64,000 nt of DNA from Amborella trichopoda (Eukaryota > Streptophyta > Magnoliopsida > Amborellales > Amborellaceae): the NCBI RefSeq assembly GCF_000471905.2, contig NW_006499913.1, forward strand, positions 3,408,112-3,472,111. The letters are read 5' to 3'. The translations under genes were made by a program, and so were the position numbers. The notes beneath the pieces were generated by a model. That model saw only the letters and a program-made list of their open reading frames with translations. It searched no databases and had not been told where the DNA came from. This document shows positions 1 through 13,000 of this stretch, in pieces (positions within the stretch are counted from its first letter, which is position 1; each line of letters begins with the position of its first letter).

Positions 1-600
1 AAAAATGAAAGTTTTTTTTTTATCAATTTCACTTTTTGTCAAATTTTTTTGTTATCAATAAAATAAAAACTTTCTTATAAAAAAAAATGAAAGGTACTAA
101 TCAATTATTTTTCTTGTCAAATTTCTTTTTTTTTTGTCAAAAAAATAAAAGGTTTTTGTCAAAAAAATAAAAAGTAATAAAAATTTATTGTCAAAAAAAA
201 AAGTTCTTATAAAAAAAAAATAATACAAGTATTTTGGTCAAAAAAAATTTCTTACCAAAAACAAAAAAAATGTAATACAACAAACATTTCTTGTAAAAAA
301 ATAAAAGGTTTTGTCAAAAAAACTAAAATGTTCTTATAGAAAAACTATTTTTTATTGTAATCCATCTACGATTATATACTTCATCCATGATACTTCCATG
401 ATTTTTATTTTACGTGATGCAATTTAATGGTTAAAATACGTTCATATAGAAAAAAAAAAATCCCAATATTCATATATTGATGAAAAAAATAAAAATTAAT
501 AATAAAATACCTTGATTTCAAAAAAACAACATTTATAATAATTTTTTTAAAAAAAATTAAAACTTAATTCGACCGATTCAGTCGATTTCCGATCCGAATC
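1..600. other. AT-rich low-complexity intergenic DNA
   Basis: The stretch is dominated by A and T runs with the short phrase TTGTCAAAAAAA recurring irregularly (about 50-350). No open reading frame, splice pattern or terminal repeat is visible. It looks like decayed intergenic sequence. Confidence 0.6.
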
Positions 601-639
601 GTCGATACACTTACCCATTTTTTAAAACATGGGTGAACC

Positions 640-1110
640 TGCTAATGAGGGTTACAAGTGAGCCACGTTTTGGCAGGACTCAGGATAATTAATGAGCCTT
701 AAATTCAACCTCGGCTCCCCATAGCGAGTCGTATTAAATGGACCTCGCCCGGGGCAGCGTAATCCATTTGTCCACTATTGGAAAATTACCTAGAAATAAC
801 CCCTCCGGCCAACGATTAAGGTTCATGACCGGCTTCACTAAGTTAACAAGCTTTTGGTTGGCCCGGACCTGATACTCCTTATGCAGGTGCCTCTCCCAGC
901 TCAGGTGACCCGTTGGTCCGGGTTGGGCCCATTTACATCCCTAGTTTTAGTATAAGAGAGAGACCCGACCGGTTCATGAATTTAATGAGCCTTTGGTTGG
1001 TCGAGCCCCAACAGGCCTTATGAAGGGTCTGACCAAACTCATGTATGGTCGAGGCTACAAGACCTGTCGCTCCAGGCCGGGGCATTTACATCGTAAGGCT
1101 AACCATCTAT
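640..1110. repeat. GC-rich dispersed-repeat fragment(s)
   Basis: This stretch is much richer in G and C than its surroundings. It contains the phrase GGGCCCATTTACATCCCTA near 925-943 and a related phrase near 1082-1095. These resemble the ends of plant hAT-type non-autonomous elements (TAGGGATGTAAATGGG read on the other strand). A second end could not be placed, so the boundaries are approximate. Confidence 0.35.
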
Positions 1111-1301
1111 GTAATTAAATAAATAAAGTTAGGGCATTTTCGTCAGTCAAAAATATCAAGACGGATAAAAAGCACCGGGTCCGAACCGACTGCTTCACGC
1201 ATTCTGCGTTGCGAATATTCCTTCCTCGACAAAAACATGCGAAATTTCACTCCGATTTCGCAACGTGTCCAGACCTCTCCCTTTGTCCGTTGATGTATCA
1301 A

Positions 1302-1392
1302 CACGTGGCAGCAGCTACGCGATTCGGAGTTTTATTTCTGGCCGCAAATAGCCACATTCCACGTGGACGAAATCCAAGCTGTATGTCACGTG
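1302..1392. promoter_or_regulatory. Cluster of three palindromic G-boxes (CACGTG)
   Basis: CACGTG occurs at 1302-1307, 1360-1365 and 1387-1392, each followed by G. Such G-box/ABRE cores bind plant bZIP and bHLH factors. Three within 91 bp of AT-rich sequence is striking. No convincing gene follows on either strand, so this could be a promoter remnant or part of a repeat. Confidence 0.4.
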
Positions 1393-1656
1393 GATCAATC
1401 TGGTTGCTCGAACGATCTGTCGGAATAAACCCTCGATTGTTCTCCAAAGAGGTGTCCAGCTCAGCTCGTCTATGTAAATGCATCTCCCTTCCTAAATTTT
1501 GGATCCAAAATTTGATTTAAATCTCCCTTCCTACATTTTTGGATCCTAAATTTTAGTATGTGAGAATCGTGGTTAATGAAAATTTTAATAGATTTAATTT
1601 TAAAATTTGAAAATAGATTTTTTTAATTATTTTTTTTTAAAAATACAATTTTTAGA

Positions 1657-2048
1657 GGGTGTGGTTTGTATAGAGCCTAGGCGGTAAACAATCAAATTAG
1701 AACATACCTTCAAATAGTATCGAGAAATGTGATTTCAATACTGGAAATCTTTTCGATAGCCTTAAAATATATTTTCATCTTTATTTATAAAGTTTAAAAA
1801 CTTCAAAAATAGTATAAATTGAGAGATCTTTGCAAACTTGAAAATCTTAAAAATTGACAGTCCAAAAATGCATTACAAAGTACACCATTTCCAAAACTTG
1901 AAATCTGTTTTTTTCTCATGTCCATGCATCTTGATGCCAAGATGATCAATTTGAAGATATTTGGGTATCAAAACAACCTCTTCTAATGAAATTTTTTAGG
2001 TAGGCTCTAATTTGATTGTTAGAGCCTCGACTCTATATAAACTTTTCC
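1657..2048. mobile_element. MITE, Mutator-like 390-bp family, copy A
   Basis: It begins GGGTGTGGTTTGTATAGAG and ends ...CTATATAAACTTTTCC, giving imperfect terminal inverted repeats that continue inward through TAAACAATCAAATT. The interior matches other copies, with landmarks such as 'catgcatcttgatgccaagatgatcaa'-like sequence in the middle. The flanking 9-mers are only weakly similar. It has no coding capacity. Confidence 0.8.
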
Positions 2049-2210
2049 TTTTTCTAAATCCATCTTAAGATGGATGATTGATGGGTTAGGGATGGTAGTT
2101 GTTGGATTGCGTCCCCTGATCGCTCAGGCATAAAATAGTTCTCCAATTATTTTAAGGGCATGACTTTTATGAGTCATATCTCAATATGCGACCTCTCTTG
2201 ATTTTGATTT

Positions 2211-2598
2211 GGGTGCAGTTTGCATGCATCCGTTGGTGTAGAGGTAAGGTGACCTTCAAATTTTATCATGGCATATAATTTTGATGTAAAATATTCTTAA
2301 GATTATCTCAAAATCTATTTTTATATCTAATTATAAAATTTTAAATTTCAAAAATAGTTAAAATCAAGTAGATCTATAAACATATGAAAATCTTGAAAAT
2401 CGACAGTGTAGATAATATGTTGTAAAATGCAATATTTCTGAGACTTAAAATCTTTTTATTTTTCATAGTCATACATCTTGATGTTGAGATGTTCAATCAA
2501 AAGGCCTTTCAACATTAAAACGACATTTTTCGATGGATTTTTTAGGGGCATCCGTAGTTCTACATTTATAAGGTAACATCCTTATATAAACTTTATCC
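2211..2598. mobile_element. MITE, Mutator-like 390-bp family, copy B (second subfamily)
   Basis: It starts GGGTGCAGTTTGCATGCATC and ends TATATAAACTTTATCC. It is flanked by TTTTGATTT (2202-2210) and TTTTGTTTT (2599-2607), a 9-bp target duplication with one mismatch. The interior closely resembles the copies at 8.5, 15.2 and 41.0 kb. Confidence 0.85.
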
Positions 2599-2630
2599 TT
2601 TTGTTTTTATGCAGGGCTTAATACTTTTTC

Positions 2631-2710
2631 CACATTCATCCTCAATATGGACGTGTGATGCATAAGGGGACACATTCATCCTCAATATGGACGTGTGATG
2701 AATAAGGGGA
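2631..2710. repeat. 40-bp tandem duplication
   Basis: Two near-identical 40-bp units begin CACATTCATCCTCAATATGG at 2631 and 2671. They differ at a few bases only (GCATAAGG versus GAATAAGG). The duplication is non-coding and lies directly after MITE copy B. Confidence 0.85.
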
Positions 2711-3800
2711 CGCAAACTTAGAATTGTGTCCCCTTGGGCAGAAGGCACTTTGGCTCACTTATTGGTGTGAGCCCCTATCAAAATCAATCTTAAAGATGGT
2801 TTTTAGATCTAAACTTTTGGGGTTAATTAATCTCAATGATGATAATAAATATAAAAAATAATTTTTTAAAAAAATACATATAACATTTTTTTTAGAGGCA
2901 CCTGCCCTTGATATTGACCTCTTATGCATAAGATTCACATGGTAAATCGGTTACTCTCACGGGGTCCTTTCAAATGTAGAAATGGGATAGTGGATTATTA
3001 CAAAAAAAGCGAACTCGCATTGATGGGATGGATTGTCCATCCTATAGATGTGTGTCCAAATTAGTCCAGAATGGTTTTGATAATTTTAAAAAATTTTAAA
3101 ATTTTTAAAAATAAATAAAATCAGTGGTTACGAAGGGATCTAAAAAAATATTAGACAAATTTTTTAAAAAATATTATATGAGGGGTTTCAGGGGAAGAAT
3201 GCGGCAGCCTCAATACCTTTCAGAAACCAATTTAGTCCCTATCCATTCCCCGAACAAGTCATGAAACACGTGAAAAAATATTTGTTCCATCCACCCAATC
3301 ATGTGTCCACTAAGATTTAATACTCGAATTCTCAAAATGCATCTCTAGATAAATTCATTTATGCCTCTTAATTTGGAGCCCCATGCGGTGATTTTCTCCC
3401 ACTCATGTTCCCATGCGGTGATTTTCTCACACTCATGTTTCTTAATAAGAAAATAGGTTGTCTATAAAGAGAGTATTTATCTTAAAAGTCATAATCCTTT
3501 TTTGCCCTTAAATTTTAAAATAAGTGGTTGCAAAAGTGATATTAAACCCACAAAATTTCAAAAACCAGAAACAAGACTTTTCGAATTTATCCAAGCCATA
3601 CAATTTGATATCTAATGATGATTATGCCCCCCATTTGCAAAAAGATAAATGGCAAAAAGATAGCATTTACAAATTGGACGCTATCTTGTCATTGCAAAAA
3701 AAAAAAATCTTAATATCATTCAAGCAAAAGGGTCTATTAGTCCACTTCTGAGGGGTATTTTCGGCATTTTCGTATTTTTAAGGTGTTACAGTCTCCTGGC
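2711..3800. other. Intergenic sequence with a small 30-bp tandem duplication
   Basis: I see no gene here. Two copies of a 30-bp unit starting CCATGCGGTGATTTTCTC lie at 3381 and 3411. An open stretch at 3524-3751 has low-complexity lysine/asparagine-rich content and no recognisable domain or splice context, so I did not call it. Confidence 0.5.
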
Positions 3801-3959
3801 TTGCATGAAGTGAACGAAGTTGCAGGGACGGTGGAGACATTTTCTCTGTCATAGATTTGAAATAAAAATAATTTAAACAATAAAATTATAACAGGAGAAT
3901 CTATATACGTACATGAGCTTTTTGTTGATTATTTGATCTCTGGATCTTCTTCTACAGTT

Positions 3960-5470
3960 TTTTGGTACCCAATAATGGCGTTCTTGAAGACCAGATCTCC
4001 ATTTTTTGCGTTTTCTCTGTGGAATGGGCCTTGTTATGAATATGTGGCTCTGTCAAGGTTATTTACTCGATTTTCGGTAACTTTTTGGTGAAGCAAAGTG
4101 ATTTCTCTGCGATTTATCAACTGGTAATGAATCATTCTAGGTCTGTGAAGTTTAGAGCTCGATAACCGGCTCGATAATTTTCGATTATCGTTCTGGCTTG
4201 GCGAAGTGCAGGGGTGTAACTTGCAGTTTCTTCTTAGTTAATGGAAGTGCATATCTCATTTTTCTGCTATTTCTTAATGAAAATTGAACTTATTATGAAA
4301 GAAATACTGGTTATATGAATATTAGGGCTTTGTCCTGTTGTAACTGTGTTAAATGTTGCGTTCAAATCTCCAGTTTGAGATTATAATCTTGTAAAGTAGT
4401 CACGGAAACCTAAACTTTTGGTTATAAAAAATTTAAGTGTCTGTTTTGAGGTTTTTATGCGAACGAAACGCCTTCTAATAGAATCTTCTCTGTTCTTAAA
4501 CGTCCTTTTCCTTTTCTCTTGTATTTTGCACCAAAATATTCATAATTATGGTTTAATTATGAATATTCAGGCTCTGTGAAGCTTCTGGCATCATTTTTGA
4601 AGTTTTGCTCCAAAGCAATCATTTTCTTGTAATCTTGAAGTTCACAGCTCCACTTTAGTTTTTCTTTTTTCCGTTTTTCATCTAACTTTTCCTGGTGGCA
4701 AAATAATTATGGTTCTATGATTTAGCGTTTTCACTTTTGTGGTTCTTTACCAGTAAATTGTTTTCTCCGAAGTTTAAAAGTTTAGATCTCCATTTTTAGC
4801 ATTTCATTTTGACGAGGTAATGAGCAATTCTGAAAAGTGAAAAGCTTTCTCAAAGATGGTGTCGGATTTCCTGGATTTTTAAATCCCAGATCACCATTTT
4901 TAGCATCTCATTCTAGTTCAAGGGTTTTGCATTTCACTTTGAGGTTCTTTTACATATGCCACTTCTTTTATGACAAAAATTTCTCAAATATTGAGTCTCC
5001 AATGCATGGATTGGGAAGACCCCTTTTTTGTGATCACTAGTATTGAGGTTCATGTTTGCATGTTTTTGTGTGGGAAATTTGACCTGATAATGATTAATTT
5101 TTGTACCACAATTAAAAAAAGAAAAGAAAAAGTGTGTCATAATATTTTGGGTTTGTTTGTTGGAAAATTTGGTGCATATCCTTTCTGCTAGGCTTTGTGG
5201 AGAGAAATTATGAATTTCCCTTTTAGGATTTTCTCACAGAGACATCTGATGAGGTACTGAACCACGTTTTTTCGGCTCTTCATTTGGAGATCATTTTGTT
5301 GAAAACTTGAAAAAAATGGTATTTATCTTCTTTTTAGATATTTATAACATAGTTAATTTTTTTTGATAGATTGTCCGGTTCTCTGAAGGTCTGTCTCCAT
5401 TTTGAGGTTTTACGCAGTTGGCTCTGATCAAATTACCAGTTTTTCCTGGGGCTATTGAAGTTTTTGTTTG
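3960..5470. repeat. Degenerate tandem repeat upstream of the MYB-CC gene
   Basis: Diverged units recur with phrases such as AGATCTCCATTTTTAGCATT (near 3990, 4370, 4790, 4890, 5390) and TATGAATATTCAGGCTCTGTGAAG (near 4036, 4314, 4556). Spacing is roughly 100-280 bp. The units have lost identity but keep their order. The stretch sits 1.5-3 kb before the start codon and could be part of a 5' leader intron or promoter. Confidence 0.45.
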
Positions 5471-5899
5471 TCTAAAATCTGTTCAGGTACAAAAAATTAC
5501 TTTGTTACTAACCTCTGTCTTTGATCGGAAATTGAGATATTTATTTTGGAAATTTTCCTTCGACATATCCCATCCAGCAGTAGCAACAAGAAAAAAAAAA
5601 AAAGAAGAAAAATATGATCTAGTAGTGGACAAGGCAATTTATTTTTATTCAAATCCTTATTATGATTTTTTTGTTTTATTACAGAAATTAAGTGAAAAAT
5701 TACGATGCAATAGGAAATTTGCATTTGTAATTTATTTGATCTGGCAATTTAAAAGAATTTCATTAAGCCTAGGATTTTCATGGATAATCCAAGATTAGGA
5801 TCTTTGATTATTTTTGTTCATAAATTACAGACCTTCATTGGAAGGCTTAATTGTAAATTCTCAAAACCAGAGGTGATCTCTCTTGATTCCTTGATGTTT

Positions 5900-7001
5900 G
5901 TGTTTGTTTACAAACAGAAACTGAACTGAGAAAAAAGGTCTCTTTTAGTACCATGATGCCTAACAATAGAAAATTAAGGTTTCTGTACCTTCAATCTGAT
6001 CTGGTAAAGTGGTTCTCAACATGTGCCATATCTGATGAGAAACCATATTCTGATTCTAAGAGTATAAAACCTCCATAAATTAAATTATCCGATCCTCTGG
6101 TTATTCGTGTTGTGGGATACTTGTGCATGTTCCATTTCCATGTTCTCTAAGTTCCCAAAAGTGAAAATGTAGAAAGAACAGAAAGAAATCAAAAAGGAAA
6201 ATGTTTCCTGAGGAAAAACCAAAAAAGAGAAAGAAGAAAAACATTTTGCCCTGTTGTGAGTGGGGCATTTTTCTTTTTGGTTTCAGTAGAGAGATTCATT
6301 GACATAAAATTTCTGGTTCTATGAGTTTTGGTGGGTATCTAGTTTTGAGTTTTCGATTATTCTAATCTCAAATTTCTTTGTTAATTTTATTGCTGTTGTT
6401 AAGTGGAAAGTGTGCTTTTTTGTACCATGTTTCTTAATCCAGGTTTTTTCTATGATGAAATTGGGGTTGGTTGTTGAAGTTTCCTTTAAAGCCCTCAATC
6501 TTGAATGCTCAATTCCTATAAATACAATTTGTAGCACTCTTTTTTCATATACAACTTACAACAGTGGTTTATGAGTTAACATGTTAAAAAAAAGAAAAGA
6601 AAACAGCGGTTTATGAAGGATTGAGAGAGGAGAATTTAATTTAAAGCTTGAGATCTAATCCATTTATTTATGAAGGAGCAATTAAAAGCTTGGTGGACCT
6701 GCACTTTGTATCAGTCTTCATGGATGTACCCATCTTAAAGAATCAGAATCCTTGGCTTTTTGAGCATCTAATATCAGAATCTGGGCATTGAGTTGTAAAG
6801 TAAAAGCTCAAGTTACAGCAAAAGCAACAGAGAATTACATTACAGTGTTTAATTGTAAAGAGAGAAAAAAGGAATAAAAAGCTAAGCTTAAGATAGAAGG
6901 AATATGCTTCTTTGCAGAGAGCATTGCCTTATAAGTTTCTGAGCTCAAAATCAAGCCTCAGGGGCTGAAAGGCTGAAGCTTTTGTTGGTTAGAGAGACAA
7001 A
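5900..7001 (+). other. Upstream/leader region of the MYB-CC gene
   Basis: There is no separate gene. Sequence just before the start codon at 7002 (about 6900-7001) is purine-rich and lacks in-frame start codons close by, as expected of a plant 5' untranslated leader. The transcription start could not be placed. Confidence 0.4.
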
Positions 7002-10000
7002 ATGTATGGGCAGAGAGGAATGTTTAATTCTGGCTCGGGGGAGCAGTCTGGTGCGAATGGCGCAGGCAATCTGAGTGAGAGAGATGCAATGTTATCAAGG
7101 GATCCCAAACCGAGGCTTAGATGGACCCCAGACCTCCATGAGTGCTTCGTCGATGCAGTGACCAAGCTTGGAGGACCCGAGAGTAACTCCTCTCTCCCTC
7201 TCTAACACACACACATACATACACACATCACATAGACAGTATGTTTTCTTTCTTTCTTTGTCCCGCACACGTACATGCACACGCACACACATGCACACTT
7301 GCATTGTCTCTATGTTTTCTCGAGAAAAAGGGTAAAAAACCAGAATGGGGGCATAGGGATTGAATTGGGGTTCCTTTCAGGAAAGGCATGGGAGGAACTT
7401 AAATATGTTGTATATCATTATCGATCTTATCTCAACTATTCGGGATGGGCCATCCAGGTATTTGGTCACAAGTTTAGTACCGTCAGATCATTATATTGAC
7501 GGTAAAGGGGAGTTGGACTCACTAGAACATGGACGTAAATGGCCAAAATGGCCGGTCCCACCATTGTCCTCTTCACTATCCAGTCATCCATTAAACGGTG
7601 ATAGATATTCATGACCAGTGATCCTAGTACATATTTCCAGAAAGCACCATCAAAATTGACGAGACTACCTTTAGGATGCACCACCTTCCCAGGTGTTAAG
7701 GTGTGGGACAAAGCCATGCGAGGGTATTATCGTCATTTAACGGCCATTGAGGGTATTATCGTCATTTAATTTAATTTTTTCAATTTCCAAATGAGGCGAA
7801 TGTGTTCCCGAAAAATGGTCACAGGTGGTGAACTTGTACGAACATTTTAAATGCTTACATTCGACAGCTAGCCTATGGGCATCTGCCGTTCGTTCTCACG
7901 ATGAACGGCGGGATGACTTGCCTCACCTACATATTTTTTCACAGTTACCTTTAATTGAGGAATTGAAATATTAAAAATCCATGAAAGCATTTTTATACAA
8001 AAGTTTCCCTAATCTTTATGGAAATGAGAACTTTTCCTTTTTTTTTATTGAATTTCACATTGCCTCTATTATTTATAGGAAAAAGTTTATATAAGGGTGA
8101 GGTCCTAAACAATTAAATTAACGACCACCTCAAAAATTCACTAGAAGAGGTTGTTTTCATGTTAAAAATCCTGAAATCGATCATCTCGACCTCAAGATTT
8201 ATGGACATGAGAAAAAAATATATTTCAAATATTGAAAATAGTGCATCTTGTAATGTATTTTTTGGACCATCGATTTTTAAGATCTTCAAGTGTTCATAGA
8301 TCTACTTGGTTTACAATGCTTTAAATTTTCTAATTAGAGATGAAAATGAAATTTCAAGCTATCACAATGAATTTAAGTACTAAAATAACATTTTCTGATA
8401 ATATTTGGAGGTATGCCTTCCTTTGAATGTTTAAAGCCTCAGCCTTACATAACCCACAGCGTTTTTGAAAAAAAAATATAGTTAAAGGAAAAAGTATATA
8501 TAAGGTTGCAACCCTAAAATGTAGAACTACAGATGCACCTCAAAAATCCATCGGTAAAGGTTCTTTTAATTTTGAAAATCCCTCTAATTGATCATCTTGA
8601 CATTGAGATGTATGATTATGGAAAAAAAAAAAAAGGTTTTGAGTCTCAAAAATAGTACACCTTATAACACATTATCTAGACTGTCCATTTTCAAGATTTT
8701 GATATGTTTATAAATCTACTTGATTTTAATCATGTTTGGAGTTTAAAATTTTATAATTAGATTTGAAAATAGATTTTGAGATAATCTTAAGAATATTTTA
8801 CACCAAAATCATATGTTATGATAAAATTTGAAGGTGCGCTTAAATGGATTGTTTAAGGTTGCAACCTTATTGAAACCGCAGCCATAGTTAAAAGAGGGTA
8901 AAGGAGTAACACGAATCCTAATTGCATTTATCCTAAAGAAAACACAGTAAATATTTTGGTACCTTTTGGATGTGCGATTAAAAGGACCTTTGATAATTTG
9001 ATTTTGCCTCTTTGTTGTTGAGAAATACAAAAATGCTAAATACCAATTTTATGTCACGAACATACAAATAATAAAGAAGCAAAGTCAAATTATCAAAAGT
9101 CATTTGGATCGCATGCCCAAAAAGGAACAAACCGCTTGCTGTGTTTGCTTTAGGATAAATTCAATTAGGATTCGTGTTTCTCCTTTACCCTCTTTTAACT
9201 ATATTCTTTTAGAAAAAAAAAAAAGTTAAACTAAACAAAAGGAAAAGTAAAAGAAAAAAGAAAAGACAAAAAAAAGAAAGGGAAAAGTTACCCATTTGAT
9301 GTTTAAGGAATTTGTGTGTTTCAGAAGCCACTCCAAAGTCGGTTCTGAAAGTCATGGGCTTCAAAGGTCTCACTCTGTACCACCTCAAGAGCCATTTACA
9401 GGTAATTCCTTATTTGCTTTTTTTTACTCAGGCAAACTCTCTTCAGTCTTTTGTTTACTTCTGATTTTTTTAAAAAAAACAAAAGGTCTTTTGTTTACTT
9501 CTACTTGGTTATAGGGGTGGCAACAGACTGGATCAATACCCAGACCTTGACCCGGACCCGAAAAAATGATATGGGATCCAGATCCGGGACCTGGACCTGA
9601 ACCCCTGGATCCAATTTTTGGAGCCACGACCCGGTCCATCCCTCGAGTCCCGGGTTAGGTTAGGGTCCATTGTCCCCTTGATCATGTGATTATTGTTTTT
9701 TCCAAACATTTGCAAACAAATCTCAATATTTAATATAAAGAAAAAACTTATAAGATTGCAACCTTACACTATTGAAATAAGCTGCAACTCAAAAGTCCTC
9801 TAAAAGAGGGTGTTTCAATATTTGAGGACTTCAACAGTATGGAAATGATGAAAAAAGAGAATTTGAAGTCTTAAAAATGATTCATATTGTAACAACTTAT
9901 TTGGATCATCTATTTCGAAAGTTTTTAGGTGTTAATAGATCCACTCAATTTATACTATTTAAAAAAATTTACTTTCCCCTAACAGGGGATAAAAACATAT

Positions 10001-13000
10001 TTTGAAACTCTTATAGTGTTTATAAGGCCGCAACTACGTCCCCAAACAAATTTCTCTATTACACCTTACTGCACCTTATACAAACTCACCCATATTACAA
10101 AGAGCCCCACAGCTTTCAAATACCCAAAATATCCCCGGCTTCTGCAATAGAGCCATCATGAGTCTAAAGGTAGCAATGGACCCAGACCCGACCCAACTCT
10201 AGGTATGGGTCTAAAAATTCAAATATTGGATCCGAACACTATTCGGGCTGTCCAAATGTTAATAATATTTTAATATTTTTTTATTTTTGGATCCAATCTG
10301 TTCCAAGTCCGAGCCTGGTCGGGGCCAAGTCCCATAATTTTTTTCAAACACCCTGACCTGATCCGACCCGTTGCCACCCCCCAGGTCACTTCCATGCATC
10401 TAACCACACTTAACCCGGGCTTATATGGCAGAAATACAGATTAGGGAAGCAACCACGCAGAGAGAGCAGCACTGAAGGAGGAAAGGACGGTGAGTGAACT
10501 CATATAATTTAAATTTTTTTTTATAAAAAGATTATAATACCCTCATATTTTCTCCATTATGATATGAGAAAACTTTATATGTTCCCCCTACAACATAGAA
10601 GTTCTATCCTCCAGTCTATTTTTTATTAAGGGAGCCACTCACCGTTTGATCTTAGATCCAACGTCTCAAAGTATTTTATTTTTAGTTTTTTTTAATACTT
10701 TTCTGAATATGAAATTTGGTACGTGCCATCTTCTCATTGGGGTGCGCACCTACAAAAAATATTCACAATAATTTTTCGATAAAATATAACGAGCGAAATA
10801 CCCTTTGAAACTTTTAGAGGTATTTTGGTTGAAAATATTTTTTTAATATTTTTCGTTAGTGCGAGTTTAATAGAAGAATGGACGTCCAAAATTTGGTGTC
10901 AAAATAGTTTATATAAAAAAATTAAAAATAAAATAGTGTAGAGATGTGACCTTGTGATTGAGACAATCTTAGCCCTCCACTAAAAAATGGACGATTGGAT
11001 AACGAGGAGGATAGAACTGCTATATTGTAGAAAGAACGTAGAAAGCTTTCCCCTGTTCTTTTGGATGTGTTTGTAAGAGCAACTTAACTTTGAAGATTTT
11101 GGCAGTATAAACTTTACCCGAGTTTCAGGTTCTAAAGTTCAAAAATGTCTAAAACTACGCACCCACTTTTTTTTTTTTTTTAATTTTTCAAAATCAAAAT
11201 CAGTAGATTCTTTTTTTTGAAGAAAAGTTACAGAAAAATCCATTTTTATTTTCACACTTTAGAAATTGTCCATGTAGTTCATATTTGACACTCAAACCTA
11301 CCTTTACAGGGCATATTTTAATCATAGCTCTTTTTTATTCATTGGATTAAAATCAAATTTGGTATATCCATATTTTTCACCATCACACATCTATAAAAAC
11401 ATATTAAAAAATAATTTAAAATAATAAATAACCAAAATACCCTATAATATTCAAAGGTACTTTAGTACTTTTATTTATTTGAAATGACTTCTAAAATATT
11501 TTTTATGGGTGTGGCACAGTGAGAAATATGAATATACTAAATTTGAGCTAAATCCGATTTATAGAAAAAAAATAGAAGTATAATATATTATATAATTTCT
11601 AAAAATGGGATTTGTGGGTAAAAAATAAATAAATACATGGTGTAATTTTGTTAATTCTAAAAATAAAACAGGTTTCAGTAAATTTCAAAATAAGTATTCC
11701 ATTCCCAAGTTTAGTTTGCATTTTGGTGAATAGATGTGCTTCACGTGAATACCTTTAACTTCTTCCTCACTTTTTGTGAGAACTTAGGTGTCCCAAAACG
11801 TCAAATGTCAAGCTAGCCAAGTTTTGGCTTTAATTCTCACCTTCAGTATTTCTATATGACTGTCATGACTATGACCACCAGCACAATTTAAAATAACTTC
11901 TAGTTAACTTCTAATTCACAGCAAAATTTAGGCCCAATTCATTTTCTCAATTTTAGAATTTAGGTACAATTCAATTTCTCAGTTTTGGGTTGTGGTGATG
12001 CAAATGAAAACGAAATTCAAAATTCAAACTTTTGTCGGAAATACTCTGTAGTTTTTTTATTAGTTTGTAAGTTCAATTTCTATGCCTTGAGGATGAAGGA
12101 ATCTTGGATATTTTTATGTACTGAAAAGGCCTAGGTTTGATGCCATTTCTTTCAATTTACAATCTATGGCTAAGTAGTAATAAATTTTGTAGTTCAAAGA
12201 AAAGGCAGTGAAAGAAAAAGCAAAACGAAAACTAGAGATGAAGAGCAGGTTCAGAGGATTCTATTGAAATGAATTGGAAAAGGTGATGACAAAGAAAAAC
12301 TTCTGAAAACTTAAGACTTGGGCATGGAACCACGTAGGTCCTGAGTCCTATTCTACCGGTCTGACGCATCTCAAAAAGATTCAGCCAAGTCTATGAAAAA
12401 TTAATACAGCGACATTAGGAACCAGTGGTACTCGGGCACTTGCTGAGGTTGTTCCAAGGTTTTTCGATGGGATCCTGCACCCTGCTGGGTCCGAGTACCT
12501 TGAACAGACTTCCAATTCAGACTTGCCAAGTGTGAAACACTGAAATAAACATATCATGGATGTTTAGTGAATGTGTATTCTATTTTGGATAATTGATGAA
12601 TGCATTTCATTGCTAACTTTTGAGACAGGCAGTTTAGGTAGCCAAAAGCCCCCTATACTGGCAACTGATAGCGCCTTACGACAGAACAACCAAGGGTAAG
12701 CCATTCTTGTTCTACTACCAAAGCCAATTTTTCCCATTTCATGGTTAAACTTCAAACCAGTGTCCTTTTTGTGTGGTTTCAGTCGTCAAATCCTTTGAGC
12801 TTCCTTTATGTGGGTATTCATCTTCACTGATTTAAGTATCAATGGGGTTTGTACTTCGGCGTCTTATCGTGGCTTTCATCTATATGATTTTGGGTTGAAT
12901 TTCCAGCTTACCCACATGAAGAAGGAAAGAGGGAGCAGGAGGGAATAATGCTGCTCCGCCCTCCATGTGAGAGAGAGTGTGTATGTGTGCCAGTAGTGAT

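Noticed and set aside
1209..1520. 103-codon open frame and its - strand partner at 1298-1483
   Set aside because: No domain, no splice context, and overlapping frames on both strands in a GC-richer patch; more likely regulatory or repeat DNA.
5418..5798. 126-codon open frame upstream of the MYB-CC gene
   Set aside because: Low-complexity, hydrophobic, AT-driven content inside a degenerate repeat region, with no family resemblance.
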